Assembly: GCF_024713945.1 (NCBI RefSeq)
Contig: NC_134681.1
Span: 4,875,501 to 4,939,500 of the forward strand
Length of the DNA: 64,000 bases
Source: Dermatophagoides farinae
Lineage: Eukaryota > Arthropoda > Arachnida > Sarcoptiformes > Pyroglyphidae
Direction of reading: 5' to 3'
Positions 11,689-25,100 of this stretch are shown piece by piece. The translations under genes and the position numbers were made by a program. Position 1 is the first letter of the stretch. Each line of letters starts with the position of its first letter. Under the pieces are notes generated by a model that saw nothing but the letters and a program-made list of their open reading frames with translations, searched no databases and had not been told where the DNA came from.

Positions 11689-13111
11689 CTGTGGCCAAGG
11701 TAGGAATAACCAAAAAAAAAAAAAAAACATTCGAAAAAAAACGATTAGATTTTAATTTAAAAATTCCTGCACAAATGGTACATACGGTGTAACGCCTTCA
11801 ACATCAAAATGTACAAATTGTATGTAGACTTTTTCGGTTATATTTCCATAGAAAAAATAATGACATTCGGTATCTTTTGGATACAATCCTAGTGTACATA
11901 CATTTAAAAGAAAAAAAATTATTCTTTTACCATTAATTTAATCAGAAAAAAAATCGAGAAATAAACATCCGTTATCAATTTCTCGAAACAAGTATAAACA
12001 ATCAATTAGAATGGCAATGATTTTCACATTGTACACATACCAGGATAATTTGGCGATGTAAAATGACCACGTTTTGTTTTGGTTGAATTGTAAACGAAAC
12101 CGCATACTATTATGATCCAAATTGAAGGAACAAAAAAAAACAAAATGATAATTGAATCGATTTATAATGGACATTATGATATCATTACCTGATTTAGAAT
12201 CTTGATGTCCAGTTTCAATGCCAAAATCTTTGTTTGTTTGTTTGTTTGTTGAAAAAAATGAGCAAAAAATGAGAAAACAAATTTTAAAATCAAACACAGT
12301 CAATATAGTCGCAGTAGGCAAAAGTTAAAATTTTTATTTCACGCTAGAATAACTGAAATTTTGATTCAGAATAAAAAAAAATAAATAAAGAATGTCCTGA
12401 TGGTAATGAGTGGGAAAAAAATGCAATCAAATGAAAATGATCACAAAAGAAAAAGAATGAGAAAAATTTCAAATTTTTTTTCACTTCATTCATTCGCTTA
12501 TCTTGTCTTAGAAATGAACATCAACAACAACACCGACAACACCACTGGACGACAAAATGAACCACTTTCTTTTTTCCTTTCCTTTTTTTTCTGTTACATC
12601 CAATGAAACATAATCTCGTGTATCCGTTCAACCAGAAAAAAAAGCAAGCAAATTACATCTCATGTAACTTAGTGTGTGTTCGAGTGTCTGTATTTCAAAG
12701 TAAAAATACAACGAAAAAAAAAATAAAAATAAAATAACACGACAACCTTCTTTTCAATATAAAAAGGCTTTAGCATATCATGAATTTTGCACTTGTGTTA
12801 TTATTATTATTATAAACCAACTATGGATCGGATCTTTTGTAAAGAAAAAAATTTTTTTTTTCATAAAATTTAAAATAAACGAAAAAACTTTGTGAATACT
12901 TGTGTGTGAAATAACAACAAGCTAAATTCATGATGAACGAACTAAATGAATGAATGAATGAAAAAAAATCCTCTCATCAATTTATATAAACACACACACA
13001 CAGTATTACATAAGAATTTTGTTCGGAAAAAATTCTTAAAAGCGTGAAAAAAAATAAGTGTAGTAAAAAATGAATTAAACGGATACCACCATACAATGAT
13101 GCTGTCGTTGA

Positions 13112-13146
<35 letters not shown>

Positions 13147-16100
13147 TAAATTGTCCTTAGAAATAGTGAAAAGAATGAATAAAAAAAATTGATTCAAAGC
13201 TAATGCGGATTTTAAAGTTTTTTTTTCATTTCATTCAAATTTCACCCGTTATTTTTGCTTTCGTTACACACATACACAAACTTATCCTACCCATCATCAT
13301 TATCATCGTGTTTAGTGCCCTTTTCTTTCATAAATTCAAAAGAAATTACAATATAATTGATTAGAATATTAACACTTTAGAGTTCAATTTTTCATTTTTT
13401 TTTCTAAATTTTCCAAACAATATTGTACAGCAATACTTTTTTCATCATCATCATCATCATCATTATCATCGTAAATATTAAAATTGGCCATTTATCATTT
13501 CAAAAGTTTTTTTCCCAAAACATTTAATAATAATCAGAAATTGTTGATATATATTGAACTTTGAAAACAAAAAATTGAAATTCTGGTTTCTTTTTTTTTG
13601 AAAAAAAACACAGGTAATTTATCATACCATCTATATAGAGACAAGTTGATCTTTTTTGAATATATTCAATTTAGCTATAAAATTTAACAAACTACACAAA
13701 CTTACTTGTTACAAAACGAAATGATGCTTTAAATCCTTTTGAATGATAACGATTATATTGTCGTCCATGTTGATCTTTATTATTTTGATTAGCCAAAGAA
13801 TTTTTTACCATTTTTTGTCGATTATTATTATCTTTTTGGCCATTTGATTCATCATCATTATCATCATCATCATCCATACTATTGACATAATCAACATTAT
13901 CATTGGTTTCATCATCAGTCATTTTATTCGATTTATTATCATTAATTTTTTGTCGTTTACGTTTCTTTCGTTTTTTACGATTTTTTCTTTGCATATTCAT
14001 TTGATCATCATCATCATCATCATCGTTGTCATCATTGTCATCATAATCATGATTATCGTTAGATGAATCATATGGATTATCCTGTATCATTGAATCTAAA
14101 AATTGATTATTATGTTGTAATGATGAATGTGGATAATTAATTTTTTTATAAAATCTTCTATACGGTTGTGCATCATGATCTAATGATTTAAATTCAAGTG
14201 TTAATCTATGTCCATTTGACATGATACGTGGTGGTAATTCTTGTCCACAAAAATCATCGATCCATTCTTTTTGGCCATTTGTTACAATAAAGGCAGTTAG
14301 ACTGTCGGATATTTCACAACTAAAATAAGATTTTTAAAAAAAATAAATAAAAAGAGAATGACAAAATTAACAAGTTTATTTTGGATAAATTTGTAATTGT
14401 TGATTTCAATAACAGTTTCATTCCATTTATAATGTTAATTATATTGTTGATGATCAATAATTATCATATCACCAATGTCAATAAAATGATTATGATTCTG
14501 TGAAATTTATTCCATTTTAATTACAGGTTTTTTTCTTCTTTTGTGAACATAATTACACTAGAATGCTGGAATTATTCAAGATATCTGAAACCGTGAATAT
14601 TTTTCTCAAATTTCCTAAACACACACACACAAACACAAACACAAATATTCTTTCAATGAAATTTTCGATTTGGACGAAACAAATAGAAAAAAATATACAA
14701 AAAAAACTTGATTCTAATATATCAGTTTTTGTTGTTGAAATCATCATTCTTGAGATTTTTTTTTCCTAGTTGTTCAAAAAAAAAGAAAAATAAAAATGAA
14801 AATTTTGTTTGCGCGCGGATGGATTTCGACCGATAAGAAGTGAATGGATCCGATCTACAATAAATGAATGAATGAACATTCGTTTTTTACTTTGTTATTT
14901 CTTTTTTTTGGGGATTTTTTTCCGTTTATTGTTGCAATGTTTGTTTGAACACAGAATATTCTATTAATTCACATTTTGTATGTGTGTGTGTGTGTGTGTG
15001 TGACTTATGAGCTGTGTAAGCAGATAGACAAATATTAATATAAACCAAAGAAATAATGTTTGTATTTTAGGATTTAATATTACAACAAAGAATTTAAGAG
15101 AAAGTTTGCAAAAAAAAATAACGGGAATTAATCGGCTAAGAGAGAGAGTGTGTGTGTGTGTGGAAGAGAAAAAAAGGCCAAACCAATCACTTTAATATCG
15201 GTATCATCATCATAATAATAATGATGATGGTAATGATGACAACAGCTAAAATCGTATCGAAGGATTAAATAGAAAAGAAATGATGATGATGATGATGATG
15301 GTATATGATCTTCAATGGAAAAAATTCTATAACAACAAAAATTCTGTTTCAAAATAATAAATATAAAGGAGAATAAAAAAAATCATACAATGTTCACCAA
15401 AAAAAAAATGACCAATACAAAAGAAAAAGAATAAATTTTTCTGCTGATCAAACTTGAATGAAATAAAAATCATTACTATCGAAAACGATTCAGCCATCGA
15501 TTTTAATCATTTTTTTTGTTTGTTTGTTTGCTAATTCAAATTTACAAACAATATGTTTGTGGTTTGTACACTGTTCTAGGTGTGTGTGTGTGTGTGTGTG
15601 TGTGTAAATGAATGAAAATTATTGATTCGATAACACATTGATTGTAACAATTATTTGAATTAAAAATAACGACGACGACGACGACATAAAGCTAACAAAA
15701 TTAACAACAATAATTGCGGAAAATGTTTAGCTTTTGACGCAAAACGAACAAGACGCCCAAGGAGGAACTCGGAAAAAAATTTGACCGAGTTTGCAAAATT
15801 GGCCAAGTCCATTACAAATATCACGAATCTTCATGATAACTTGGAGTTCACGGACATAGCAGAAATCACGGCACGAAAGAATGAACTTCAGAAAAGAATC
15901 GAACAGCTCCAGAACCAAGTGATGGAGACTTATAAAAAGTATAAGAATGTAAGGATGTACAATTTAAGGTTGCCAACGTGGAAGGTTTTTGAGAATGATA
16001 CTTGGTAACAAGTATTTGCTGATCTAAACAGAGTAGCAGATTTAACAGGTGATAACAACATCATACGATTTGTGAAATGATGAATCTCAGCAAAATAATG

Positions 16101-19100
16101 TGTACATCGCGAACTCAGCAATATTTCCTAAGATGATAACGTACGAGACAATCCGTATATAACCCTGATGAATTGTTCTAAAAATCAGAGGAGAGGATCC
16201 AACAGAGAATATCATCAGAAGAGACGAGAGGATACCACATCAGACGAGACGCTATCAACAGAGGACCAATATCAACAGAGGAGAAGCCGCAGTCATCAGA
16301 AGTTACCAGAAGTCAACAGATGTTCATCGATGTTATTATTATTGTGAATAAAGAAATAATTATTCAACAAACGTTCCGGCCTAGAAGAGAGGTTATGACA
16401 TTTAGTCGTAATATTATAAGCCAGCAAGATAGGGTAGGAGGAATGGGTAACTACGGATCATCCAAAAAATATCTACATATTGCAATCGATTCATTTACCA
16501 GATTTGTTTGGATTGTAACATCGAAGACACAGACGGGAAAAGATTTTGTGAATTTAATTAATAAAGTGATAACATTACGGAAACCAAAATTGGTAGTGGC
16601 AGATCAGTATACTGGAATCAAAAGTACGGAATTTCGACAATTCCTAGAAAATAAAGATATCAAATTAATGTTCACACCAAAAAATCATCCAGAAAGCAAT
16701 GGTATGGTAGAAAGAGTAAACCAAACTCTTTGTGCTAGAATACGACAACGTATATTGGAAACACCAAAAGAGAGACGACAAATTTCTTGGACAACGATTG
16801 CAACAAATTGTGTAGAAGAATACAACAAAACAATTCATAGTACGACGAAATTTCCTCCGATATATTTATTAACTGGTGAAGATCCTGATAAGTTAATAAG
16901 AGGAAATAAATTGGAAGAAAACCGGAAAATTGCATTTCAAAATTCTTGTAAAAATCATGACGAAAATAAGATGCGCTTTGACAAACATCGAACGAATGAA
17001 AAAATTGAAGTTGGACAAACGGTATATGTAGAAACCGGATCGAAGCTGAATCGTGGAAAATTAGATCCTTTGTATGAAGGACCTTATAAAGTAACAGATA
17101 AAGTTGGAACCAATATGTTACAAGTAAAGAAAAACAATAAGAAGGATTGGTTCCATATTGCTAAAATTAAACCAGCAATGTTCGGCATACTATTGATTTT
17201 ATCGTTAATGTTAGAACCAATACGAATGATGAATGAAACAGATTGGGACACGATATCAGATTTTGAAACAGATGATCCACCACCATTTGAAACGGTTGAC
17301 CCGGTGATTTGGGTAAAAACGAATCATAAATTGGCATCGGTATATACTTTGAACTATGTAGCATTGAAAATTCTGGATCCTTGTGTAATAGCAAGAAAAG
17401 AAAAACTATTGTTACCAAATGATTTGGTCGATTGTATCATGGCACAAAGAGAAATTGAAAATCTATTAAGTGCAAATTGTCCAGGTTTCAAACCACTGGA
17501 AAGTGTTGGACATAATACAAGGAAGAGATCAGTCACCGGAATTGTTACAGCTGGTGCAATGCTATTCTATATTGCGAGTACTGTTATTGGAATGGTTGGA
17601 CAAGTATGGAATCAATGGGTTCACACTGATATGAAACAAATGAATGAACAGATTAAGATGACAAAAAGGTACGAAGAACAATTTGCAAATAAGACGGTGG
17701 ATACCTTTAAAAATCTGATGAGTGATATGGATGAATTGGTTGATCAGATTAGTGAAGAATTGAAATCGTTAAGAAATGGAAACCGTATTGTGACACAAAT
17801 CAAAATAACAGAACCAATTTTAATGAGGTTTTTCAAAATGGCGAAACAGAAAAAAGTTATTCCTGAATTTGATTATTTGTTTCCGAATATTACTTTGGAA
17901 GATAAAATAGATAAACGATATTGGGAGTTAATAGGATGTGAATCAAGAAAAAAGGGATACATCAGTTTGGAAATTATCACGCCAAAAGTAAAACCCGATG
18001 AAGTAATTTTGAAAGCTCATCCATTCACGATTTACAAAAGAGATGGGAAGGGGGAAACTGCATATAAATATGTTGGCCCGAAATTTTTGGTAATGAATGA
18101 AAAGAATGGGTGTATAAAACCAATTCACATTGAACCAAAATCACATGAACCAGAAGTATTTTTATCATTGAGTAAACCATTGGATGAAAGTTGTGGCAAA
18201 TTCAAGTTAAATGAAGCTTGGAAAAAAACAACTACAACGTTTGGTGAGTTATCATATGAAAAGATACAAACGTATGTGGACGAAAATGCTGTATATTTAT
18301 ATTGCAATGGATCAACGATTGAATTTGGAGAAAAAAGGTACCGTTGTGAAAATTTTGTGTATCGATTGGATCGGAATCAAGAGTTCATGCTGAACAGTGT
18401 CAAGTATAAGATGCTTGGAAGAAATGTTACTGGAACGTTATTGACGGATAAGTTAAAGGATCGATTGACAAAGAAAGTCTTGGGTGACTTAACCAATTTT
18501 CGAAATTATAAGAAAGAGTTAAGAAATTTAGATCTTCTGGTTAAAGAATTGGATCAAGAAGCTAAAAAATATTGGGAAGTAATTCCACAATATGAAATGT
18601 TTTGGGGAATTGTGGCCAGTAGTATTGTTATTATCAGTTTGTTGTTGGCTACAATTTTTGTTGCTATTGGTTTTTGTAAGATGTTTAGAAAAAATCGAAA
18701 AATGAAGAAAAGGCTTAAACGAACTGCCTCACAACTAATGCAGATGGAAGTAATGAAAAATCCACAATATCGTACTGTACCATACCAAGGAAGATATTGA
18801 TGAGGGGGGATGTAAGGATGTACAATTCAAGGTTGCCAACGTGGAAGGTTTTTGAGAATGATACTTGGTGACAAGTATTTGCTGACCTAAACAGAGTAGC
18901 AGATTTATCAGGTGATAACAACATCATACGATTTGTGAAATGATGAATCTCAGCAAAATAATGTGTACATCGCGAACTCAGCAATATTTCCTAAGATGAT
19001 AACGTACGAGACAATCCGTATATAACCCTGATGAATTGATCTAAAAATCAGAGGAGAGGATCCAACAGAGAATATCATCAGAAGAGACGAGAGGATACCA

Positions 19101-22100
19101 CATCAGACGAGACGCTATCAACAGAGGACCAATATCAACAGAGGAGAAGCCGCAGTCATCAGAAGTTACCAGAAGTCAACAGATGTTCATCGATGTTATT
19201 ATTATTGTGAATAAAGAAATAATTATTCAACAAACGTTCCGGCCTAGAAGAGAGGTTATGACATTTAGTCGTAATATTATAAGAATATCGATGAAGAGGT
19301 TGATTGGTCAAAGTACGATCCTCTTGTCACGGGGGATTACGCAGAAAAATGGGAACAAATAAAAAAGAAGATAACAACAAACGAGCATGTTATCACCAAC
19401 ATGTGGCAAAATGGTCATACACATCGAGATGGTCCGCCACCAACGGGAAATCCAAATCAAAACCGCAATTCAACAATGTTACCACCACCAAATGGAGAGT
19501 GGACATTTGAACCCACTCAAAAATTCGATACAACCCGATACAAATTAATACAGCCGTTTTCGGAAAAATACATGGAATTCCTAGACTTATGGGATATTTT
19601 CATGGATGTGGTGGACAGAGCAACTAATTTGTCAGAATCAGCAAAGTTCCTGTATTTGTATTTCGATATTTTTATATTTCTTAAAGGCCTCCATTGTTTG
19701 TTTTTGGAGTTGCTCAATTTTTTTTGTTGAATTTCATTTTTGCATGCTGTAACATCCGCTATATCTGCAAATTTCAGGTTATTATGGAGATTTGTGATAT
19801 TCGATCTTATGGACTTGGCCAATTTTGCAAACTCGGTCAAATTTTTTCCGAGTTCCTCCTTGGGCGTCTTGTTGTTCGTCTTTGGTCCGAAACTGAACAT
19901 TTTCTTCAATTATCGTCGTTAATTCGGTTGGCTTCAATTGCCAACGTATATCGTCTTTGTTGTCGTTGCGATTTTCGTTTTTATGTGGTCGTCGTCGTTG
20001 CTTTCGTCGTCGTTGTTTTCGTCATCGTTTTTTTTCGTCATCGTTAAACTTCTGTAGATACTCGATTGGATTCACTAGGTATCCTACTGACTTATAATAT
20101 TATGACAAACTGTCATAAACTTGCTTCTTGACAAAACGTTTGTTGAATAATTATTTTAATGATTTATTTATTGATTTACAATAATGATTATTTGGGTTAT
20201 TAGGATTTTGGTTGGAATTATATACTAAAATTATCTAAATATTATTCAAGGAAAATATTGCTGAGGTTGCAATGTACACATTATTTTGTTGATATTCATC
20301 ATTTCACAAATCGCATGATGTTGTTATCACCTGTTAAATCTGTTACTCTGTTTATGTCAGCAAATACTTGTTGCCAAGTATCATTCTTAAAACCTTCCAC
20401 ATTGGCAACATTGAATTGTACATCCTTACATATTATTAAGAAAGGCTATCATCATAATCATTGGCAAAATTTGAAAAGCAAAAAAAAAGTTAACTTTCTC
20501 TCTATATTTTTTTTATACGATCTTTTAGTTGGATGAAAAAAAACCTATAGAATATTCTGGAAGCATGTTTTTTTTCTCTCTCTCTCTGAATCTCCCTCTA
20601 CACAATTCACTTTCTAATTCACATTTGTTAAGATTGAATTTTTTTTTTTTTTGATCAAATACACACACGTACACATAATTTTTTGTATTCGAATCTAAAA
20701 CCAAATGAATGAATGAAAAAACTTTCTTTCAGTGATTTATTATTTCACCATCATCGTCATCATCATCCTTATCATGGCTGATGATGATTTTTTTTCAGTT
20801 TTTTTATCCGTATCATTATAGCGGAAAATAATAATAAAAAAATTATCGAGTGGATACCAATCCATTGATGATAATAATGATGATGATCAATGTCTAAAAG
20901 AACAAACAAACAAGCAGGAAAATAAAAAGAATTTCAGTCCAAGAAGAGACAAAATAAAAAAAAAATAAAAAAAAAATACAAATTCTAGCCATCGAAATTG
21001 TATGGAAAGAAACAAAAAGAAAAAAAAAGACATTAACGACATTCGTTTTTATTATTATTACAAACACAAATCATCATCATCATCATCATCATGATCGAAA
21101 ACAACAATATCGATGATGATGATGATGATAAGTAATAATAACTTGGTCCATTCTATTAACATATATAAATATATTATAGCGATAAATTTGAATTCATGAT
21201 TTGATGACATGCACATCATCATCATCGTCATCAATGTATGTATCATAATCATAATCTTGATCAAAAAAAAAAGTATCCAACATTCATCGATGGTTTCTTT
21301 TTTTTTCTTATTTTTTGTTGTTTTTATTGTTATTAATATTAATTACAACGATGATCATGATGATCATCAAGATCATCTTTATCATCATCATCATCATCAT
21401 CATTATTCCATATGTCCTAATGTTATAATTATATTTTTCTCATGTTTTTTGTTTTTTTTTTTTTGTTGTCTGACCAATAAAGTAATTCTATTCTAAATGT
21501 GAATTCTATTAACATTGTGGCTGATGTATGGAGAAAAATTTTATTCCGGTCTCGTATACAGATGTCTGTTTTTTTTCTGTTTTGTTTTGTTTTGTTTTTT
21601 CAATAGAATTTTTTTTTTCTGGTAATTTGATCGCTTAATATTTTGAAATTTGAATTTTAGTTTTCAGTATTTTTTTTCTCTATTGAAATGTCACCTGTAT
21701 ATTGTTTGGAAAAAAAATGGTGTCATGTGATTTTTTTTTTATTTTATTTCGGGAATAAATCGGAAATAATAGGAATATTTAAATAGAATGAAGAATAACA
21801 ATGACGGAAACGGAAAAAACGAACTAAAAAAACGACAAAAAGGAAATTCTCTCTCTATTGCTCTCATATCTGCAAATTTATACACCTAGATTCATTATGA
21901 AGAATAAACGATGATGATGATGTTCATGGGTTGATGATGAAGATTTTATTCAAATTACTATAGAAAATATTCAATTTTTGGTATTAATATTAATGAAGTT
22001 TTGTTCATTAATTAAGTACACACACACACATACAGAAAACGATTATATTTGGAAACTGTAGGGTTGTGTGTGTGTGTTTCTATGAGAAAAGAGGAAATTG

Positions 22101-25100
22101 TAATTTTTTTTTTTGGCAAAAACCGCTTGACTTGTTTGACGTTTCAATTTTTCTTTTTTTTCTGATATTTCATTTTCATTTTCATTTTTTTTGTCATCAT
22201 CATCATCATCATCATCCTGGTGATGGATCCAATTCTTTTTTTTTTCATTGAAAAATGAACGGTATAATTTTACAAATGTTGCTGCTATTTGTTTGTTTGT
22301 TTGTTTTTGTTTTTGCAGAAGGAAAAAAAAATAAATACACTCACACCCACACAAGAATGATTCGAATGTATCCATTTTCAATGATGATAATTATGATCTA
22401 GATTAAATTTGATCCATGTTTTGTTGTTGTTGTCTTGTTTGAAAATTGACTGAAGCGTACATATATCTAGTTATAATGATGTGTTAATTATTTTTTCATT
22501 CATTCATTTGTTTGTTTTTGGTACAACACTTATTCATGCATATGATGATAATAATAATGACTTGAAAATTTGTAATAATTCCATTCATTCAAAATAGTGA
22601 AAAGAAAAAAAAATTCCAGTAAATAGAATTTTTCTTTCTATTTAACATGTGGGTATTATTGTCATAATAATAATTAAATTATAAAATTGAAGTGGAAATG
22701 TAAATACATTGTAAATATGAAATATGAAACAAAACAAAAAAAAATTTTTTTTTTTACTTACTCACGATGTTGATCTTCAACTTTATGTACATCAAAATCC
22801 ATAAATATCACTTGTACACGTTCTTTACCATGTCCAACAAAATGATAACTACAACGCATTTGTGTCGGATATGGTTCCGGATAGTTGGGTGATGTAAATG
22901 TACCATTTTTATGTAGTTCAGATGAAAACCAACGATCACACGATGATGATGATGATTGAATATTATTTGACGACGTTGATGATGATGAAATAATACCGAT
23001 ATCACTGTTATTTCCGTTCAACTTTCCGCTCGTATCCGTTTGATTATTAGCTGTTAATTTTTTTTTTTCATTATAACATATATATTTTAGATGACCAAAA
23101 TAAATGAATGGATGAGCAAAAAAAAAAAACAAAAAAAAATTCATAGAATTATAAATGTAATCACAAAAATTATCATTATTACAACACAACAAAGTTCTCT
23201 ACTGTACCCTAAATTTGATCAACACAGAAAACAATAGAAAAATAGTAAAAAAAAACTACCATGGATAAATCCGAGAGTTAAGGCAAACTAAAAAAAAATC
23301 CGGAAACTACGATAATGATATGAATTTCACCATTAAACGAATAATTATTATCAATAAACATGAATTGAAGAATAGCAAAAAAAAAAATTACGGAAGTTTA
23401 TCATTGATATATGTATATGTACCATACATTTGGGATTGACGATTTGGGTTTTCCGTTTTCCGGATATACTAACCAACTATATCAACATTATGTTTTTAGA
23501 GCTATGAGATAACGCACACACACACACACACACATGCACAGCAGAATTGAACATCAACAACAACAACAACAAAAAGTCTAAATATATCGGTTTTTATTCT
23601 CATTTACTTTTTTTTGTCTTCAACTTTGACTTTCTAATTTCAAAAATCAAACATTGAAATGTAATGGAGAAAGAAAGTTAGTAAGAAAAAAAACTGTTTT
23701 TTCTCCCACCAAACACACACACACACATGTTTGAAGAAACATCATCATTATCGTTATAATCATCATCAACATCAACATTGTCGATAAATGGTAAATTATA
23801 GGAATGATGTTAAAACGAGTACTGTATGTTATATATGTTATATTGTTGATTGAAAATTCAATTTAACTGTAACTATCGTTACAAAAAAATTTTTTTCCTA
23901 TTTTGTTTCTAGTTATTATTGTTTCTCTATGTCTTTGTGAATGCAGCACAAGATGGTAGTGGACCATTTTCTTGTTGATCGCATTCAATTTATTTTTGAC
24001 CATTTTTTTTCATCATCATCATCATCATCAACCATTTAATGAACAATAGTTAAATGGTAAATAAATATAAAGTGAAAATTTGTTCAACCGCAAAATTCCC
24101 ATTCTTCTTCTTCTTCATCATCATCTTTTTCATTGTTTAGATCCGATTCTTATTTGTTTGATTTGTATGTTATATATATATATATTGTATTGACATATAA
24201 GTTTTGATTTTTTGGTGTTTGTGTGTGTGTGTGAATGGGAAGTATAAATTTGTAGAATTTAAAATTACAAATTTTGTTGTGGATGATAATAATAAAATAC
24301 GGGAAATTGTTAGCTAAAGAAAAAAAAAAGAAACATGGACATTAGTAGTCACAAAGTGTATACTCTAATAGTGGAAAAATATTAAATGCTGACCATTTTG
24401 AAATTAAACGGAACCATTTTTCCGGTTGATTTAACGGTAACAAAAAATAGAACGAAGAAGAGAGAATGGATAAAAAAAAATATAGAGAATTTGAGAATAT
24501 CAAATTTCAAACGTTAGAACTAGACAAGAACGTTTGAAAAAAAGGAGGAGTAGGTGGAAAAAAAATGGTGAATTTTAGAAGAAAAAAAAACGACAAAACG
24601 TAAAAAAATAAATTGTAAATACTCCCACACACACACACACACACAGGAAAAACGTGAGATACGATAATGATGAGAATCATATTATCCGAACTATATGAAT
24701 CTTATGAATCTGAGAAAAAAAATTCCATTTTTTTACGTTTACCGTTTTCATGTTACAAAAGAAAAAATGATGAAAAAAAACTGGACAGAAAAAAAAATTC
24801 GTTACAAAACAGAATGTAGGAAAATTATCGACAAAAAAATAGCAAGCAGAATAGCAAACATAGAAACAATGGCAACAGCTGCTGCTGCTGCTGCTGCTAC
24901 TGTTGTATGTTGTCATTGTTGTTGTTGTTGTTGTTGTTGTTGCTGTTTTTGAACTGCATTGGTCGACATATTTATCTATTACATATAAATGTATTCGTAT
25001 GATTCGAGAGAGAGAGAGAGCAAAACAAAAATTCTTTGTCCAATTCTGTCCTCGATTTTTATCAGGGAATTTTTTTGGCTTAGGTTTTTAGCTTATTTTG

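Larger units (their letters stand above)
15660..20430. mobile_element. Nested LTR retroelement cluster in CUB intron 6
   Basis: Three parts can be told apart. A gag-like fragment on plus is split at 15947/19281 by a complete but internally deleted LTR element (15948-19280). Next to it, on minus, lies the 5' end of a related element: LTR 20430-20094, leader and gag start down to about 19664. Base composition and codon use are clearly less repeat-rich than the surroundings. The cluster sits in the intron between CUB exons 6 and 7. Confidence 0.88.

Noticed and set aside
16073-16121. Short frames across the LTR shared by both LTR copies
   Set aside because: They repeat because the LTRs are identical there; no coding features.
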